The notes beneath the pieces are model-generated. The model was not told where the DNA came from. It saw only the letters and a list, made by a program, of their open reading frames with translations, and searched no databases. Position numbers and translations under genes: made by a program. This document shows positions 7,242 to 15,114 of a stretch of 64,000 nucleotides of DNA, piece by piece (the stretch's first letter is position 1; the number at the start of each line of letters is the position of its first letter). Origin of the DNA: Anaerostipes sp. (GTDB taxonomy: Bacteria > Bacillota > Clostridia > Lachnospirales > Lachnospiraceae); assembly GCF_018381315.1 (NCBI RefSeq), contig NZ_JAGZSD010000007.1, positions 1 to 64,000 of the forward strand, read 5' to 3'.

Positions 7242-7817
7242 TTAATTTTGTTCTAGTTCCTCTAATGCATACTTTATTTCCTCCTGAGCCTCTTGTTTCA
7301 AGTCCTCTACCTTATCCTGCCCGATTTCAGGAAGCTCTTTTATGGATTCAACTCCAAAACAGCGCAAGAATTCTTCCGTTGTCCTGAATAATATTGGTCG
7401 TCCGACAGCATCCAAACGCCCTGCCTCCCGGATCAAGTTGTACTCTAACAGCTTGTTTACCGGATGGTCGCATTTGACTCCTCGGATGGCTTCTATCTCT
7501 TGTTTCGTAACCGGCTGCTTGTATGCAATGATGGACAATGTCTCCATCATGACATCCGTAAGCCTAGGTTTTTTCGGCTGGTTTACTATTTTAATTAATT
7601 GATCATAATATTCCGGCCTGGTACACAGCTGGTATGCTCCATCGAGTTCCAGGAGACGAATCCCGCTGTCTTTTCTGTTGTATTTTCTTTTAAGCTGATC
7701 AATTAAGTAAAAAAATAAATCCTCCGGGACATCCAGAGCCGTCATCAGCTGTTTTTTCGAGACACTCTCCCCCATGGAAAATAAAATAGCCTCAATCATT
7801 GCCTGCTTCTGTTTCAT
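7242..7817 (-). CDS. scpB: Segregation and condensation protein B
   Basis: A 191-residue kleisin-associated winged-helix protein of the SMC-ScpAB condensin, which compacts and segregates the chromosome. Typical features are MIEAILFSMGESVSKKQL (8-25), the central PRLTDVMMETLSIIAYKQPVT-type helix and the GRPILFRTTEEFLRCFG motif near 145-160. A glutamate-rich C-terminal tail follows. It overlaps the end of scpA by 26 bp, a sign of translational coupling. ilvB begins 13 bp later, so chromosome segregation and branched-chain amino acid genes share a transcript. Confidence 0.95.
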   Translation of the reverse strand: MKQKQAMIEAILFSMGESVSKKQLMTALDVPEDLFFYLIDQLKRKYNRKDSGIRLLELDGAYQLCTRPEYYDQLIKIVNQPKKPRLTDVMMETLSIIAYKQPVTKQEIEAIRGVKCDHPVNKLLEYNLIREAGRLDAVGRPILFRTTEEFLRCFGVESIKELPEIGQDKVEDLKQEAQEEIKYALEELEQN

Positions 7818-8562
7818 GCTTCTCTAACACCTCTATTATAATTTCCTGTCCGTTCATCTCCTGAACGGCCCGGATCTTTCCAACCTTCATAAGCTCTAAT
7901 ATAGAAAGAAATGTGACCACGATCTGTTCCTTGCTTATCTGTCCTTCCAGAAGCTGCCGGAACGAAAGACGCCTTTTGGATGATACCAGATACTCAACCT
8001 CATCCATCTTGTCTTCCAGCCGGACTTCCTCCTGCTTGATCTCCCCGAACTTGCTTCTGATCGGATCTATTTTATCCTCCCGCTTGCGCATAACAAACTG
8101 AAAAATGCGGTTCAGATCCTCCATCGTCACATCCCTGGTAATCTCCTGAATATCGATTGGCTGACGGTATTTTAATACCTCTTCCGGAACAGCACGTTCC
8201 TTGAAAAAGGTCTTCTCTGCCTCATATTCCCTGGTTTTCAGCTCTTTGGATGCATACTTATAAATCTTATATTCCAAAAGCCTCCGTACCAGTTCCTCTC
8301 TCGGATCCCCTTCTTCTGCCTCTTCTTCCTTAGCCGGAAGAAGCATCTTGGCTTTGATTCTTAACAGCGTAGCCGCCATCACAAGGAAGTCACTCATCAC
8401 ATCCAGATCTTCTTCCTCCATCTGGCGGATGTAAGTCAGATACTGCTCCGTAATCTCAGAAATAGGGATATCATAGATATCCACTTTATTCTTCTCGATC
8501 AGATGAAGCAGAAGATCCAGCGGCCCTTCAAATACATTCAGTTTTATATCAATTGATGCCAT
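7792..8562 (-). CDS. scpA: Segregation and condensation protein A (kleisin)
   Basis: A 256-residue kleisin subunit bridging the SMC heads. The N-terminus has the hallmark FEGPLDLLLHLIEKNK, and the C-terminal winged helix includes FLSILELMKVGKIRAVQ. The acidic middle (EEEAEEGD) is usual. I chose the ATG at 8562 because AGGA lies 8 bases before it; an in-frame TTG two codons earlier is too close to that site. It starts 10 bp after the metallophosphoesterase stop and overlaps scpB by 26 bp. Confidence 0.95.
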   Translation of the reverse strand: MASIDIKLNVFEGPLDLLLHLIEKNKVDIYDIPISEITEQYLTYIRQMEEEDLDVMSDFLVMAATLLRIKAKMLLPAKEEEAEEGDPREELVRRLLEYKIYKYASKELKTREYEAEKTFFKERAVPEEVLKYRQPIDIQEITRDVTMEDLNRIFQFVMRKREDKIDPIRSKFGEIKQEEVRLEDKMDEVEYLVSSKRRLSFRQLLEGQISKEQIVVTFLSILELMKVGKIRAVQEMNGQEIIIEVLEKHETEAGND

Positions 8563-8572
8563 ATACAATGTC

Positions 8573-9442
8573 CTACTTTTTCTTTAATGTAATACACGAT
8601 ACCTCAGGCCTGTTAAAAAGCCTGATCTTAATGGAATGATTCCCAAGCCCGCGGCTTAAAATCATAATGGATCTTCCAATCTGGTATTCCCCGGAATCAT
8701 ACCTGGGAAACAGCTGAAACTGCGGTGAAATCACACCGCCGACCTTCGGAAGCCTGATCATCCCCCCATGAAAATGTCCGGATAAAACCAGATCACATCC
8801 CCACTTGGAGTACTCTCTGAAATAGTTTGGATTGTGTGCCAGCAGCACCTGGAAAAAATCCGGATCCGGTTCCCCGATGGCATCGAGCATATCCTCCGAT
8901 GAAGGGGCTGCCGGATGGAACTTGCGGTACTGCTTTTCCTCCATATCGTAAGCCGTGAGGCAGATAGCTGAGATTCCGCTGTCTACCATGACACTTTCAT
9001 TTGACAAATGAATGACGCCGAACTCTTTTAACTGATGGACATAGTCCTTATAAGCCACGCCGTATACTTCTTCATTCCGCTTAAGCCTCAGTTCATGGTT
9101 CCCGTCTGCATAGTAAATGCGGTATCTTAAAGAAAGTTCTTTCATCAAATCCAATGCTACATCGTAAGATGAGTCGGTACTGCTCACAAGCATATCTCCG
9201 CCTACAAAAATGGCGTCCGGGCTGCACTCGTCAATCATGTCGATGAGCGCTTTATTCCGGTAGTCAAATTCATTGCAGTGCAGGTCCGTCAGAAACACGA
9301 TCTTATATCCATCAAAATCTTCCGGAAGCTTCGCTGATACGATCTTATATTCTTCCAATGACAGGTTTTGGTTTTCATTAATGCTTGCCAGACAGACGGC
9401 GGCAATTAAGATCAAAACCCCGGTTAAAATTATAAACAACAT
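8573..9442 (-). CDS. Membrane-anchored metallophosphoesterase (YkuE/YaeI type)
   Basis: A 289-residue calcineurin-like phosphoesterase. An N-terminal transmembrane segment (about 2-19) anchors it. Metal ligands are visible in order: DLH (D53, H55), GGD (D83), GNHE (N115, H116), AHNPNYF (H203) and SGHFHGG (H223, H225). This arrangement resembles YkuE/YaeI proteins, some of which act on membrane-lipid or UDP-linked substrates; the substrate here is unknown. It is first in a five-gene unit with scpAB and ilvBN, separated from scpA by 10 bp. I did not find a convincing consensus promoter in the 100 bp upstream. Confidence 0.88.
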   Translation of the reverse strand: MLFIILTGVLILIAAVCLASINENQNLSLEEYKIVSAKLPEDFDGYKIVFLTDLHCNEFDYRNKALIDMIDECSPDAIFVGGDMLVSSTDSSYDVALDLMKELSLRYRIYYADGNHELRLKRNEEVYGVAYKDYVHQLKEFGVIHLSNESVMVDSGISAICLTAYDMEEKQYRKFHPAAPSSEDMLDAIGEPDPDFFQVLLAHNPNYFREYSKWGCDLVLSGHFHGGMIRLPKVGGVISPQFQLFPRYDSGEYQIGRSIMILSRGLGNHSIKIRLFNRPEVSCITLKKK

Positions 9443-9550
9443 ACGCTCTCACTTTCCCGGTATTTTAAAAGCCCTATTTCCAAAAAAGGACATTCCCGCA
9501 CCTTTCTTTACGGTTCGGGTATACCTTTCCCTATTTTACTAAATAATTAG

Positions 9551-9591
9551 AAAAAAAACAAGGGGACGGATGCCCATCCGGGCTTCCGTCC
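9551..9591 (-). terminator. Terminator of the sorbitol PTS operon
   Basis: GGACGGA-A-GCCC pairs with GGGC-A-TCCGTCC (9564-9591) in minus-strand RNA, followed downstream by eight T in a row. It sits 29 bp after the srlB stop codon. Confidence 0.85.
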
Positions 9592-9620
9592 TCCATTGTC
9601 CATTGTTATGAAGATGTAAA

Positions 9621-9974
9621 TTACTCTGCGATGGAAATTGTGCTTCCTACTTTTAATGACGGTACGTCTGCCTTCTCTACACAAATGCTTCCCGGAAGGC
9701 ATTCCCCGCTTCCGTTGAAAGAATATGTTACATGTCCCAGGTTGTTCAGGTTTTCTCTGGCTACGTCTCCGACCATAGTAATCGTATATTCCTGTCCGTC
9801 AATGACAAGCTTGCTGCCAGGTTTGATGTCCCCCTGAACAGGAGTCACGTCTACTGTATAGCAGAAATCTGTCAGAGTATCCGGAGCATTGTCCCCGAAT
9901 GTTACAAAAATCCCTTCTCCTACGAATGCTTCTACCTGATCTCCCATTCCTTTGATTGTTGTCTGATAAATCAT
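9621..9974 (-). CDS. srlB: Glucitol/sorbitol PTS enzyme IIA (lacks usual phospho-His)
   Basis: A 117-residue protein homologous to E. coli SrlB: MIYQTTIKGMG at the start and ENLNNLGHVTYSFNG near 74-88 align clearly. IIA-Gut normally accepts phosphate from HPr on a histidine (H43 in E. coli, motif CFIHCH). Here the matching segment reads CYTVDV, with V41 in the histidine position, and the only histidine left is H81. Either phosphate transfer uses another route or this protein has a different role. It is the last gene of the operon, 29 bp after srlE. Family is firm; IIA activity is doubtful. Confidence 0.85.
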   Translation of the reverse strand: MIYQTTIKGMGDQVEAFVGEGIFVTFGDNAPDTLTDFCYTVDVTPVQGDIKPGSKLVIDGQEYTITMVGDVARENLNNLGHVTYSFNGSGECLPGSICVEKADVPSLKVGSTISIAE

Positions 9975-10003
9975 TTTCTTCTTCCTTTCATGCTAAAGCT
10001 GAA

Positions 10004-11017
10004 TTATTTATATAATCCGATACTTGCCACGAATGCTACGAGCACACGGGGCACACCTATAATGAACCTTGAGTATAGCACAGATGGCACACCAACTTCA
10101 ACTGTTTCCGGATCTGCCTCTGCAAGTCCCAGACCTACCGGGATAAAGTCACATGCACACTGGGTATTGATAGCGAACAATGCCGGAAGTGCAAGCCCTG
10201 GTGCAATATTTCCTTTACCGATTTCGACACCGATCAGAGTACCAATGATCTGAGCGATAACTGCTCCAGGTCCTAACAGACAGGACAGGAACGGAATAGA
10301 ACAGATCAGTCCCAAAATTACAAGTCCTACGATATTTCCGCAGAGAGGTTTTAACAGCTGTGCAAACCAGTTACCAAACCCGGATCCCTGAATAATACCG
10401 ATCAGCAGTGATACGAATCCCATGAATGGAAGGATTGTATGTAACACTGTGTTTACAGATTCTTTGGCAGCTGCATTGAATGTAGCTACGACTTTACCTG
10501 CTCCCATACCGATTTTCTGGATGAAGCTGGATTTTCCGCCGCCGTTTCCGCCCATCTGTTCAGAAACTTTCTTATCTGCACTGTATTTGAACTCTCTTTC
10601 TTCAGCCTTCGGAGCTTCCTCTTTGATCGGAGCTGCAGATCCGTCTGCCGCACTGATCTGGTTCATGCCGACTCCTGAAACGTAAATATCTTCTGTGATA
10701 TATTTAGCCATCGGCCCTGATTTTCCAACCGGATTGACATTGATGGTCGGAATTCTTTTCTGAGGATAAATTCCGCAGCGAAGTGTTCCTCCGCAGTCAA
10801 TAATCACAAGAAAAATTTCTTTTTCCGGTACTGTTGTCTTAAATCCGTTTACTGCACGGCATCCGGTAAGGTTTACGATCTTCTCAACGATCTCAGGTTC
10901 TGCTCCTCCTCCGGTGATAAATAATAAAACGTCTTTTCCTTCTTCAGGTTTTACTGTTAAAGGTCCGCCGAATCCGCCGCTTCCCTTTTCAATTGTAATT
11001 GCTCTGTAATCTGCCAT
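10004..11017 (-). CDS. srlE: Glucitol/sorbitol PTS enzyme IIBC
   Basis: A 337-residue membrane protein that phosphorylates sorbitol during uptake, together with SrlA. The N-terminal IIB domain holds the phospho-cysteine C75 in IIDCGGTLRCG, at the same position as in E. coli SrlE, and GGFGGPL (14-20). A linker rich in E/A/K (125-160) joins it to a C-terminal part of the IIC domain with several membrane segments from about 185 on. AGGAGG precedes the ATG. It lies between srlA (23 bp) and srlB (29 bp). Confidence 0.94.
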   Translation of the reverse strand: MADYRAITIEKGSGGFGGPLTVKPEEGKDVLLFITGGGAEPEIVEKIVNLTGCRAVNGFKTTVPEKEIFLVIIDCGGTLRCGIYPQKRIPTINVNPVGKSGPMAKYITEDIYVSGVGMNQISAADGSAAPIKEEAPKAEEREFKYSADKKVSEQMGGNGGGKSSFIQKIGMGAGKVVATFNAAAKESVNTVLHTILPFMGFVSLLIGIIQGSGFGNWFAQLLKPLCGNIVGLVILGLICSIPFLSCLLGPGAVIAQIIGTLIGVEIGKGNIAPGLALPALFAINTQCACDFIPVGLGLAEADPETVEVGVPSVLYSRFIIGVPRVLVAFVASIGLYK

Positions 11018-11040
11018 GATGAATCCTCCTTTTCTTTCAA

Positions 11041-11592
11041 TTAATCCTCTAACTTAATCTCGTTGCTTAATTCGATTCCCTGCTGTTTCATAACCATCTT
11101 TGTAGTAAAGTCTGTCACCCATCCTGCGAAGAAGTTCATGACAAGACCGACTAACAGATAGCGGAGAGCAAGATCTGTCTCATTTAAACCGAGTTTCTGG
11201 ATTCCGGCTGCGATTCCCATGTAAATGAAGATTTCACCCGGATTGATATGAGGGAAAATACCGCTGTTTGTATGGCAGTGATAAGCTGCTGAAGCATAGT
11301 AGCTTGGTTTCTGGCGTTCCGGTAAGAATTTACCCATGGAAAGTGCCATTGGGTTTCCTAACATGAAGGCTGCGATAAAAGGCAGCACCCCATAAGCCAA
11401 AATAACATTTTTAGAGCACACCTTTGCAAATTTGTTGATCCTGTCCTGTCCGACCAATGCAATGATCGTATTCATTAAGATCAGTAACAGTAATACCTTT
11501 GGTACAATTCCTGACACCCAGCTGATAAATGTTGCAGCACCAGTATCAAATAATCCCATAAATCCTGACGCAAATTTTACAATAACGTTCAT
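11041..11592 (-). CDS. srlA: Glucitol/sorbitol PTS enzyme IIC
   Basis: A 183-residue integral membrane protein that forms part of the sorbitol channel. At least four hydrophobic segments are visible, and the family-typical stretches FMLGNPMALSMGKFLPERQKP-like and HTNSGIFPHINPGEIF appear near 78-98 and 108-123. The split into SrlA (IIC) and SrlE (IIBC) is a hallmark of the glucitol PTS family. A GGAAGGAG ribosome site precedes the ATG. It follows gutM by 15 bp. Confidence 0.93.
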   Translation of the reverse strand: MNVIVKFASGFMGLFDTGAATFISWVSGIVPKVLLLLILMNTIIALVGQDRINKFAKVCSKNVILAYGVLPFIAAFMLGNPMALSMGKFLPERQKPSYYASAAYHCHTNSGIFPHINPGEIFIYMGIAAGIQKLGLNETDLALRYLLVGLVMNFFAGWVTDFTTKMVMKQQGIELSNEIKLED

Positions 11593-11607
11593 ATATATTT
11601 CTCCTTC

Positions 11608-12063
11608 CTACTTGCAGGCTTTTCTGGATTTGCCGAGAAGCATATCTGCCACTCTTGTTAAGAGCCCCGGCGTCTCCGCTACTTCGCCTCCGTCCATGAT
11701 CGTGTTATAGTTAGAGGCTGCATTGAGAACGGATCTTCTAAGGGAATATTCCATCCCTTTGCAATCTTCTTTTGTGATCAGTCCCACGTTCTTTCCGTTG
11801 AAATCATCAAACTGTTTAAATCTTGCAAAGATCGTAAATCCCCGCATGAAACATCCTTCTTTGATCATGCCACGTTTATCAATTGCAAACATTACCATAG
11901 CTCCGGCATGAAAACCGCCTTTGCTCTTTCCGATCGCCACTCTGCCGATCTTCCTCAGTCTGCCGTAATGGACATTAAAGGCCTTCATCTGAATCATTGA
12001 AAACAGAAACTGCAGTATAAATGCCGTAAGCAGTGCACCTGCAATCAATAAATAGTATGACAT
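11608..12063 (-). CDS. gutM: Glucitol operon activator protein GutM
   Basis: A 151-residue protein with one N-terminal membrane helix (about 2-20) and a soluble domain containing GRVAIGKSKGGFHAGAMV-type and IDKRGMIKEGCFMRGFT-type segments, as in E. coli GutM. GutM proteins are known as activators of the glucitol operon; the mechanism is unclear and the membrane helix suggests a link to the transporter. AGGAGG sits directly against an upstream ATG, so the second ATG at 12063 with 6-base spacing is the likely start. It lies between the PRD activator and srlA. Confidence 0.88.
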   Translation of the reverse strand: MSYYLLIAGALLTAFILQFLFSMIQMKAFNVHYGRLRKIGRVAIGKSKGGFHAGAMVMFAIDKRGMIKEGCFMRGFTIFARFKQFDDFNGKNVGLITKEDCKGMEYSLRRSVLNAASNYNTIMDGGEVAETPGLLTRVADMLLGKSRKACK

Positions 12064-12080
12064 ATGCATCCTCCTTAAAC

Positions 12081-14003
12081 TTATTTAAAAATATTGTTCT
12101 CTTCCACAAAATACAACAGTAAATCCCGGTAAGTCTTCATCTGCCGAAGCTTCTTCACCACGTCTGGCTCATGGGCAATGGCCAGCATGTTGTCGTAAAG
12201 CTGGATCAGCACCGAATCATTCTTCATTTCTTCCGGTATGGCCAGCAGGAACACCAGCTGGACTTCGTCCTTCCCTTTTGCTTTCTCTTTTTCCGGAAAT
12301 ACTCCGAAAGCGAGGGCCAGCTTAGGCAGTTTATTCGTTGTGTGGGGAAAAGCAATATTTTTCTCAAATATCATTGTCGATTCCTCTTCCCGGAGCCGGA
12401 GCCTTTCGTTAAAGTCTTCATCCACAAGCCCTTGCTTAAAGAGCTCTCCGACCATCTTGTCTACATTTTCTTCATAGCCAAGTTCCGGATCCAGTACAAA
12501 GAACCGTTCCTCATCCAGCATATTTAAAAATACTGAATCGATTCCGCGGCGGATAGGGATCCCCATCTCCACCATGTTTTTTACACTTTCCACCTTGCTT
12601 TTCAGCAGATTTTTGTCAAACACCTCATCAATATCGATAATAGGCGTATTGCCTTTTGCTTTTAAATTTGTTGTCGTAATAATCAAGTCATAGGAATCTT
12701 CTTTTTCTGCTTCAAAGTCTCCGTTAAAATAGTAATCAATGGCCGGCTCCACTTCAAAAATATTTTTCAGCTGGCTGGCAATCAATCTACCGATGATCTT
12801 TCCTGACCCACAGACGATGGCAATCCTGTACTGTTTTTGTTCCGGCACCTGTTCCAACAGAAACACGCCGAAATACATAGCCAGAAATCCAAGCTCGTCC
12901 CTGGTCACTTCAACTCCGGTCCTTGTCTCGATGACATCTTTGGCAATGCCGGCCATCGTATAGGCCACGGAGTATTCATCTTTTACTTCTTCCACCAGAG
13001 CATTCCGGATATGAAATCCATACTTCAGACGGTTGATCATAAAAAATACATGATAGACAAAATCGTCAAACAGTTCATTTACAATGACTGTGACACCGAT
13101 CTCATCCCGGATCCGGTCCAGGATCTCAATGATCAGGTCCGCCGCTTCCTCTGAAATCTGAATATAGTTTTCAATCCCCTCTGTATTAACCGGAGTCCTC
13201 ATCCCTGCAATAGGCAGGCAGAGGAAAATTCTTTCCGGCTTTGGAATTTTAAACGGTACGGCTTTTTCTACTCTGTCCGCAAATTCGTCTGCAATCTCGT
13301 AAACCTTGCTGTCATAAAGCTCCAGGTACCTGTGGTCCAGAGACTCGATCGTATGTCCGTTTCCAAGCCGGTCAATCATAACCACAAAGGCCCTGAAAAA
13401 CTGCCCGAATCCTAAAGCATCCAGGGAATATTCTGTCTGCATATCATACAGAATCTGTCTCAGCTGACTGCCCAGAGGATAGTTCAGATAAATCTGTTCG
13501 TAGACATTTTCCAGCAGAAACATGCGGATCTTAATCTCTTCTCCGCACAGAACAAGTCCTGTATTGGCTTTCCCTTCCACTGTCAGATTATACTTTTTTA
13601 TCTGTTCCCGGATACGGTTCAAATCTCCTACGGTAGTTGTTCTGCCTACCTTCATTTCTTCCGACAGGTCATCGATCAGATATGGCTTTTTGGCATCCAT
13701 CAGCTGCCAGAAAATATAAGCCATCCTTGTCTGGGGTGAATTAAAATATTCTTCCTGTTCATAAATCTTGTCGCGGATTTCTTCGTAACCCTTCTGATCG
13801 AATACAATAAGCTTATACTGTCCTTTTTTATTGCTGATGACTGCATAGCCGCCCATCAGGCAGTTCAGCTCTTTTACATCGTTTCTCACTGTTTTTGTGG
13901 AAACATTAAGCTTTGCTGCGATGCGTTCTACATCAGAGGAAGTCTGTACCTCTACGTTTCTTAATATTGCAGCCATTCTGTTTTCATCATTAAAAAGTTT
14001 CAT
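12081..14003 (-). CDS. PRD-containing transcriptional activator (MtlR/LicR type)
   Basis: A 640-residue regulator that senses sugar through PTS phosphorylation. Order of domains: HTH (about 10-60), second HTH region (95-150), PRD1 (190-285, with H217 and H224), PRD2 (295-390, with H318 and H331), an EIIB-like domain with C398 in IVCGSG, and a C-terminal EIIA-like domain with H554 in AFPHTT. All expected phosphorylation sites are present. It lies between srlD and gutM, so it is probably the sorbitol (GutR-like) activator of this operon. The AAGGTGG ribosome site is 14 bases from the ATG, somewhat far, which may lower translation. Confidence 0.9.
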   Translation of the reverse strand: MKLFNDENRMAAILRNVEVQTSSDVERIAAKLNVSTKTVRNDVKELNCLMGGYAVISNKKGQYKLIVFDQKGYEEIRDKIYEQEEYFNSPQTRMAYIFWQLMDAKKPYLIDDLSEEMKVGRTTTVGDLNRIREQIKKYNLTVEGKANTGLVLCGEEIKIRMFLLENVYEQIYLNYPLGSQLRQILYDMQTEYSLDALGFGQFFRAFVVMIDRLGNGHTIESLDHRYLELYDSKVYEIADEFADRVEKAVPFKIPKPERIFLCLPIAGMRTPVNTEGIENYIQISEEAADLIIEILDRIRDEIGVTVIVNELFDDFVYHVFFMINRLKYGFHIRNALVEEVKDEYSVAYTMAGIAKDVIETRTGVEVTRDELGFLAMYFGVFLLEQVPEQKQYRIAIVCGSGKIIGRLIASQLKNIFEVEPAIDYYFNGDFEAEKEDSYDLIITTTNLKAKGNTPIIDIDEVFDKNLLKSKVESVKNMVEMGIPIRRGIDSVFLNMLDEERFFVLDPELGYEENVDKMVGELFKQGLVDEDFNERLRLREEESTMIFEKNIAFPHTTNKLPKLALAFGVFPEKEKAKGKDEVQLVFLLAIPEEMKNDSVLIQLYDNMLAIAHEPDVVKKLRQMKTYRDLLLYFVEENNIFK

Positions 14004-14041
14004 AAGCTTACTTCACTACCACCTTTTCTCCGTATGTAGAA

Positions 14042-14857
14042 TTAACCTCTGGTTTTTCCGCCGGCTACGTTGATGGTCACTCCATGTACATAGGATGATC
14101 TCTGGCTTGCAAGATATACACACATATCTGCCACTTCGGATAACTTTCCGGACCGGCCAAGCGGTGTTGTGGAGGTCTTGCTGTATCCTGCTCTTAACTC
14201 ATCCACTGTGATTCCTCTTGTGTATGCCAGCGCTGATTCGTATGCCAGTGTTCTCAGCCCCGTTGCTTCCATGATTCCCGGTGCCACTCCTACCACACGC
14301 ACTCCCTGTTTTCCTAATTCCTTTGCCCAGCTTCTGGTCAGGGAATTTACTGCATTCTTTGTCGCTGCATATACGCTCTGTCCCTCGGATCCTTCCAGCC
14401 CGCTCTCTGAGGACATGTTGATGATGACTCCCTCTCCCTTTTCCACCAGGATTCTTCCCACTGCCTGCGCACAGAAGAACACTCCTTTTAAGTTGACGCT
14501 GCACACTTTATCCCACACTGCTTCGTCTAACTCATACTGTCCTTTCGGCTCTTTCGGATCCACCAAAAGTCTTGGAATGTTGATTCCCGCATTGTTTACT
14601 AACACATCCACCGTGCCGAATGTATCTACTACTTCTTTTACCATGGCATCCACATCTTTGGCGCTGGTCACATCCGTCTTCACATAATGGAACTTTCCGT
14701 TTGCCGTATCAAACTCCGGCGCTTCCGGTGCCATATCAGAGACAACCACATTGCAGCCAACGTTTAAAAATTCCTGGGCTACTGCCTTTCCGATTCCGGA
14801 TGCCCCTCCAGTTACGATGACGGTCTTGCCGTTAAGTCCTAACCATGATTCGCTCAT
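14042..14857 (-). CDS. srlD: Sorbitol-6-phosphate 2-dehydrogenase (SDR family)
   Basis: A 271-residue short-chain dehydrogenase expected to oxidise sorbitol-6-phosphate to fructose-6-phosphate. The NAD site is TGGASGIG (16-23), NNAG is at 88-91, and the catalytic S149/S150, Y163 and K167 are in order. The ATG at 14857 follows AGGAGG by 7 bases; an ATG further upstream lies inside the ribosome site and is rejected. It is the first gene of the PTS operon. Family is certain; the substrate is inferred from the srl genes beside it. Confidence 0.88.
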   Translation of the reverse strand: MSESWLGLNGKTVIVTGGASGIGKAVAQEFLNVGCNVVVSDMAPEAPEFDTANGKFHYVKTDVTSAKDVDAMVKEVVDTFGTVDVLVNNAGINIPRLLVDPKEPKGQYELDEAVWDKVCSVNLKGVFFCAQAVGRILVEKGEGVIINMSSESGLEGSEGQSVYAATKNAVNSLTRSWAKELGKQGVRVVGVAPGIMEATGLRTLAYESALAYTRGITVDELRAGYSKTSTTPLGRSGKLSEVADMCVYLASQRSSYVHGVTINVAGGKTRG

Positions 14858-14899
14858 AAATAATCCTCCTAACATGTGACTTGTTTACTTGATGGTTTT

Positions 14900-14938
14900 A
14901 TTATAAAGACAAAAATGAAGAAATTTAATTCTGTCTTT
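14900..14938 (-). promoter_or_regulatory. Probable activated promoter of the sorbitol operon
   Basis: The minus strand has a perfect TATAAT (14900-14905) but only TTAAAT (14923-14928) as -35. An inverted pair AAAGACA/TGTCTTT (14905-14911 and 14932-14938) brackets the weak -35. A good -10 with a poor -35 is typical of promoters needing an activator such as the PRD protein encoded in this operon. Operator assignment is an inference. Confidence 0.45.
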
Positions 14939-15114
14939 TTCCACGCCAATGAAAAGAAGTGTCTTATTTATGAAATTAGCAGAAACATTACTTTATATAT
15001 AATTCATATTTGTTTACAAAATATTTATATCCTTCGGATACAAGTGCTCCGTATAAGGTATTAGCATTATAACTGATTGTGTGATCATAATCTACTATTT
15101 TAGTTCACTTTCAT

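Noticed and set aside
7792..7817. Possible frameshift at the scpA-scpB junction
   Set aside because: Both proteins are full length with normal ends; a 26-bp overlap is ordinary translational coupling.
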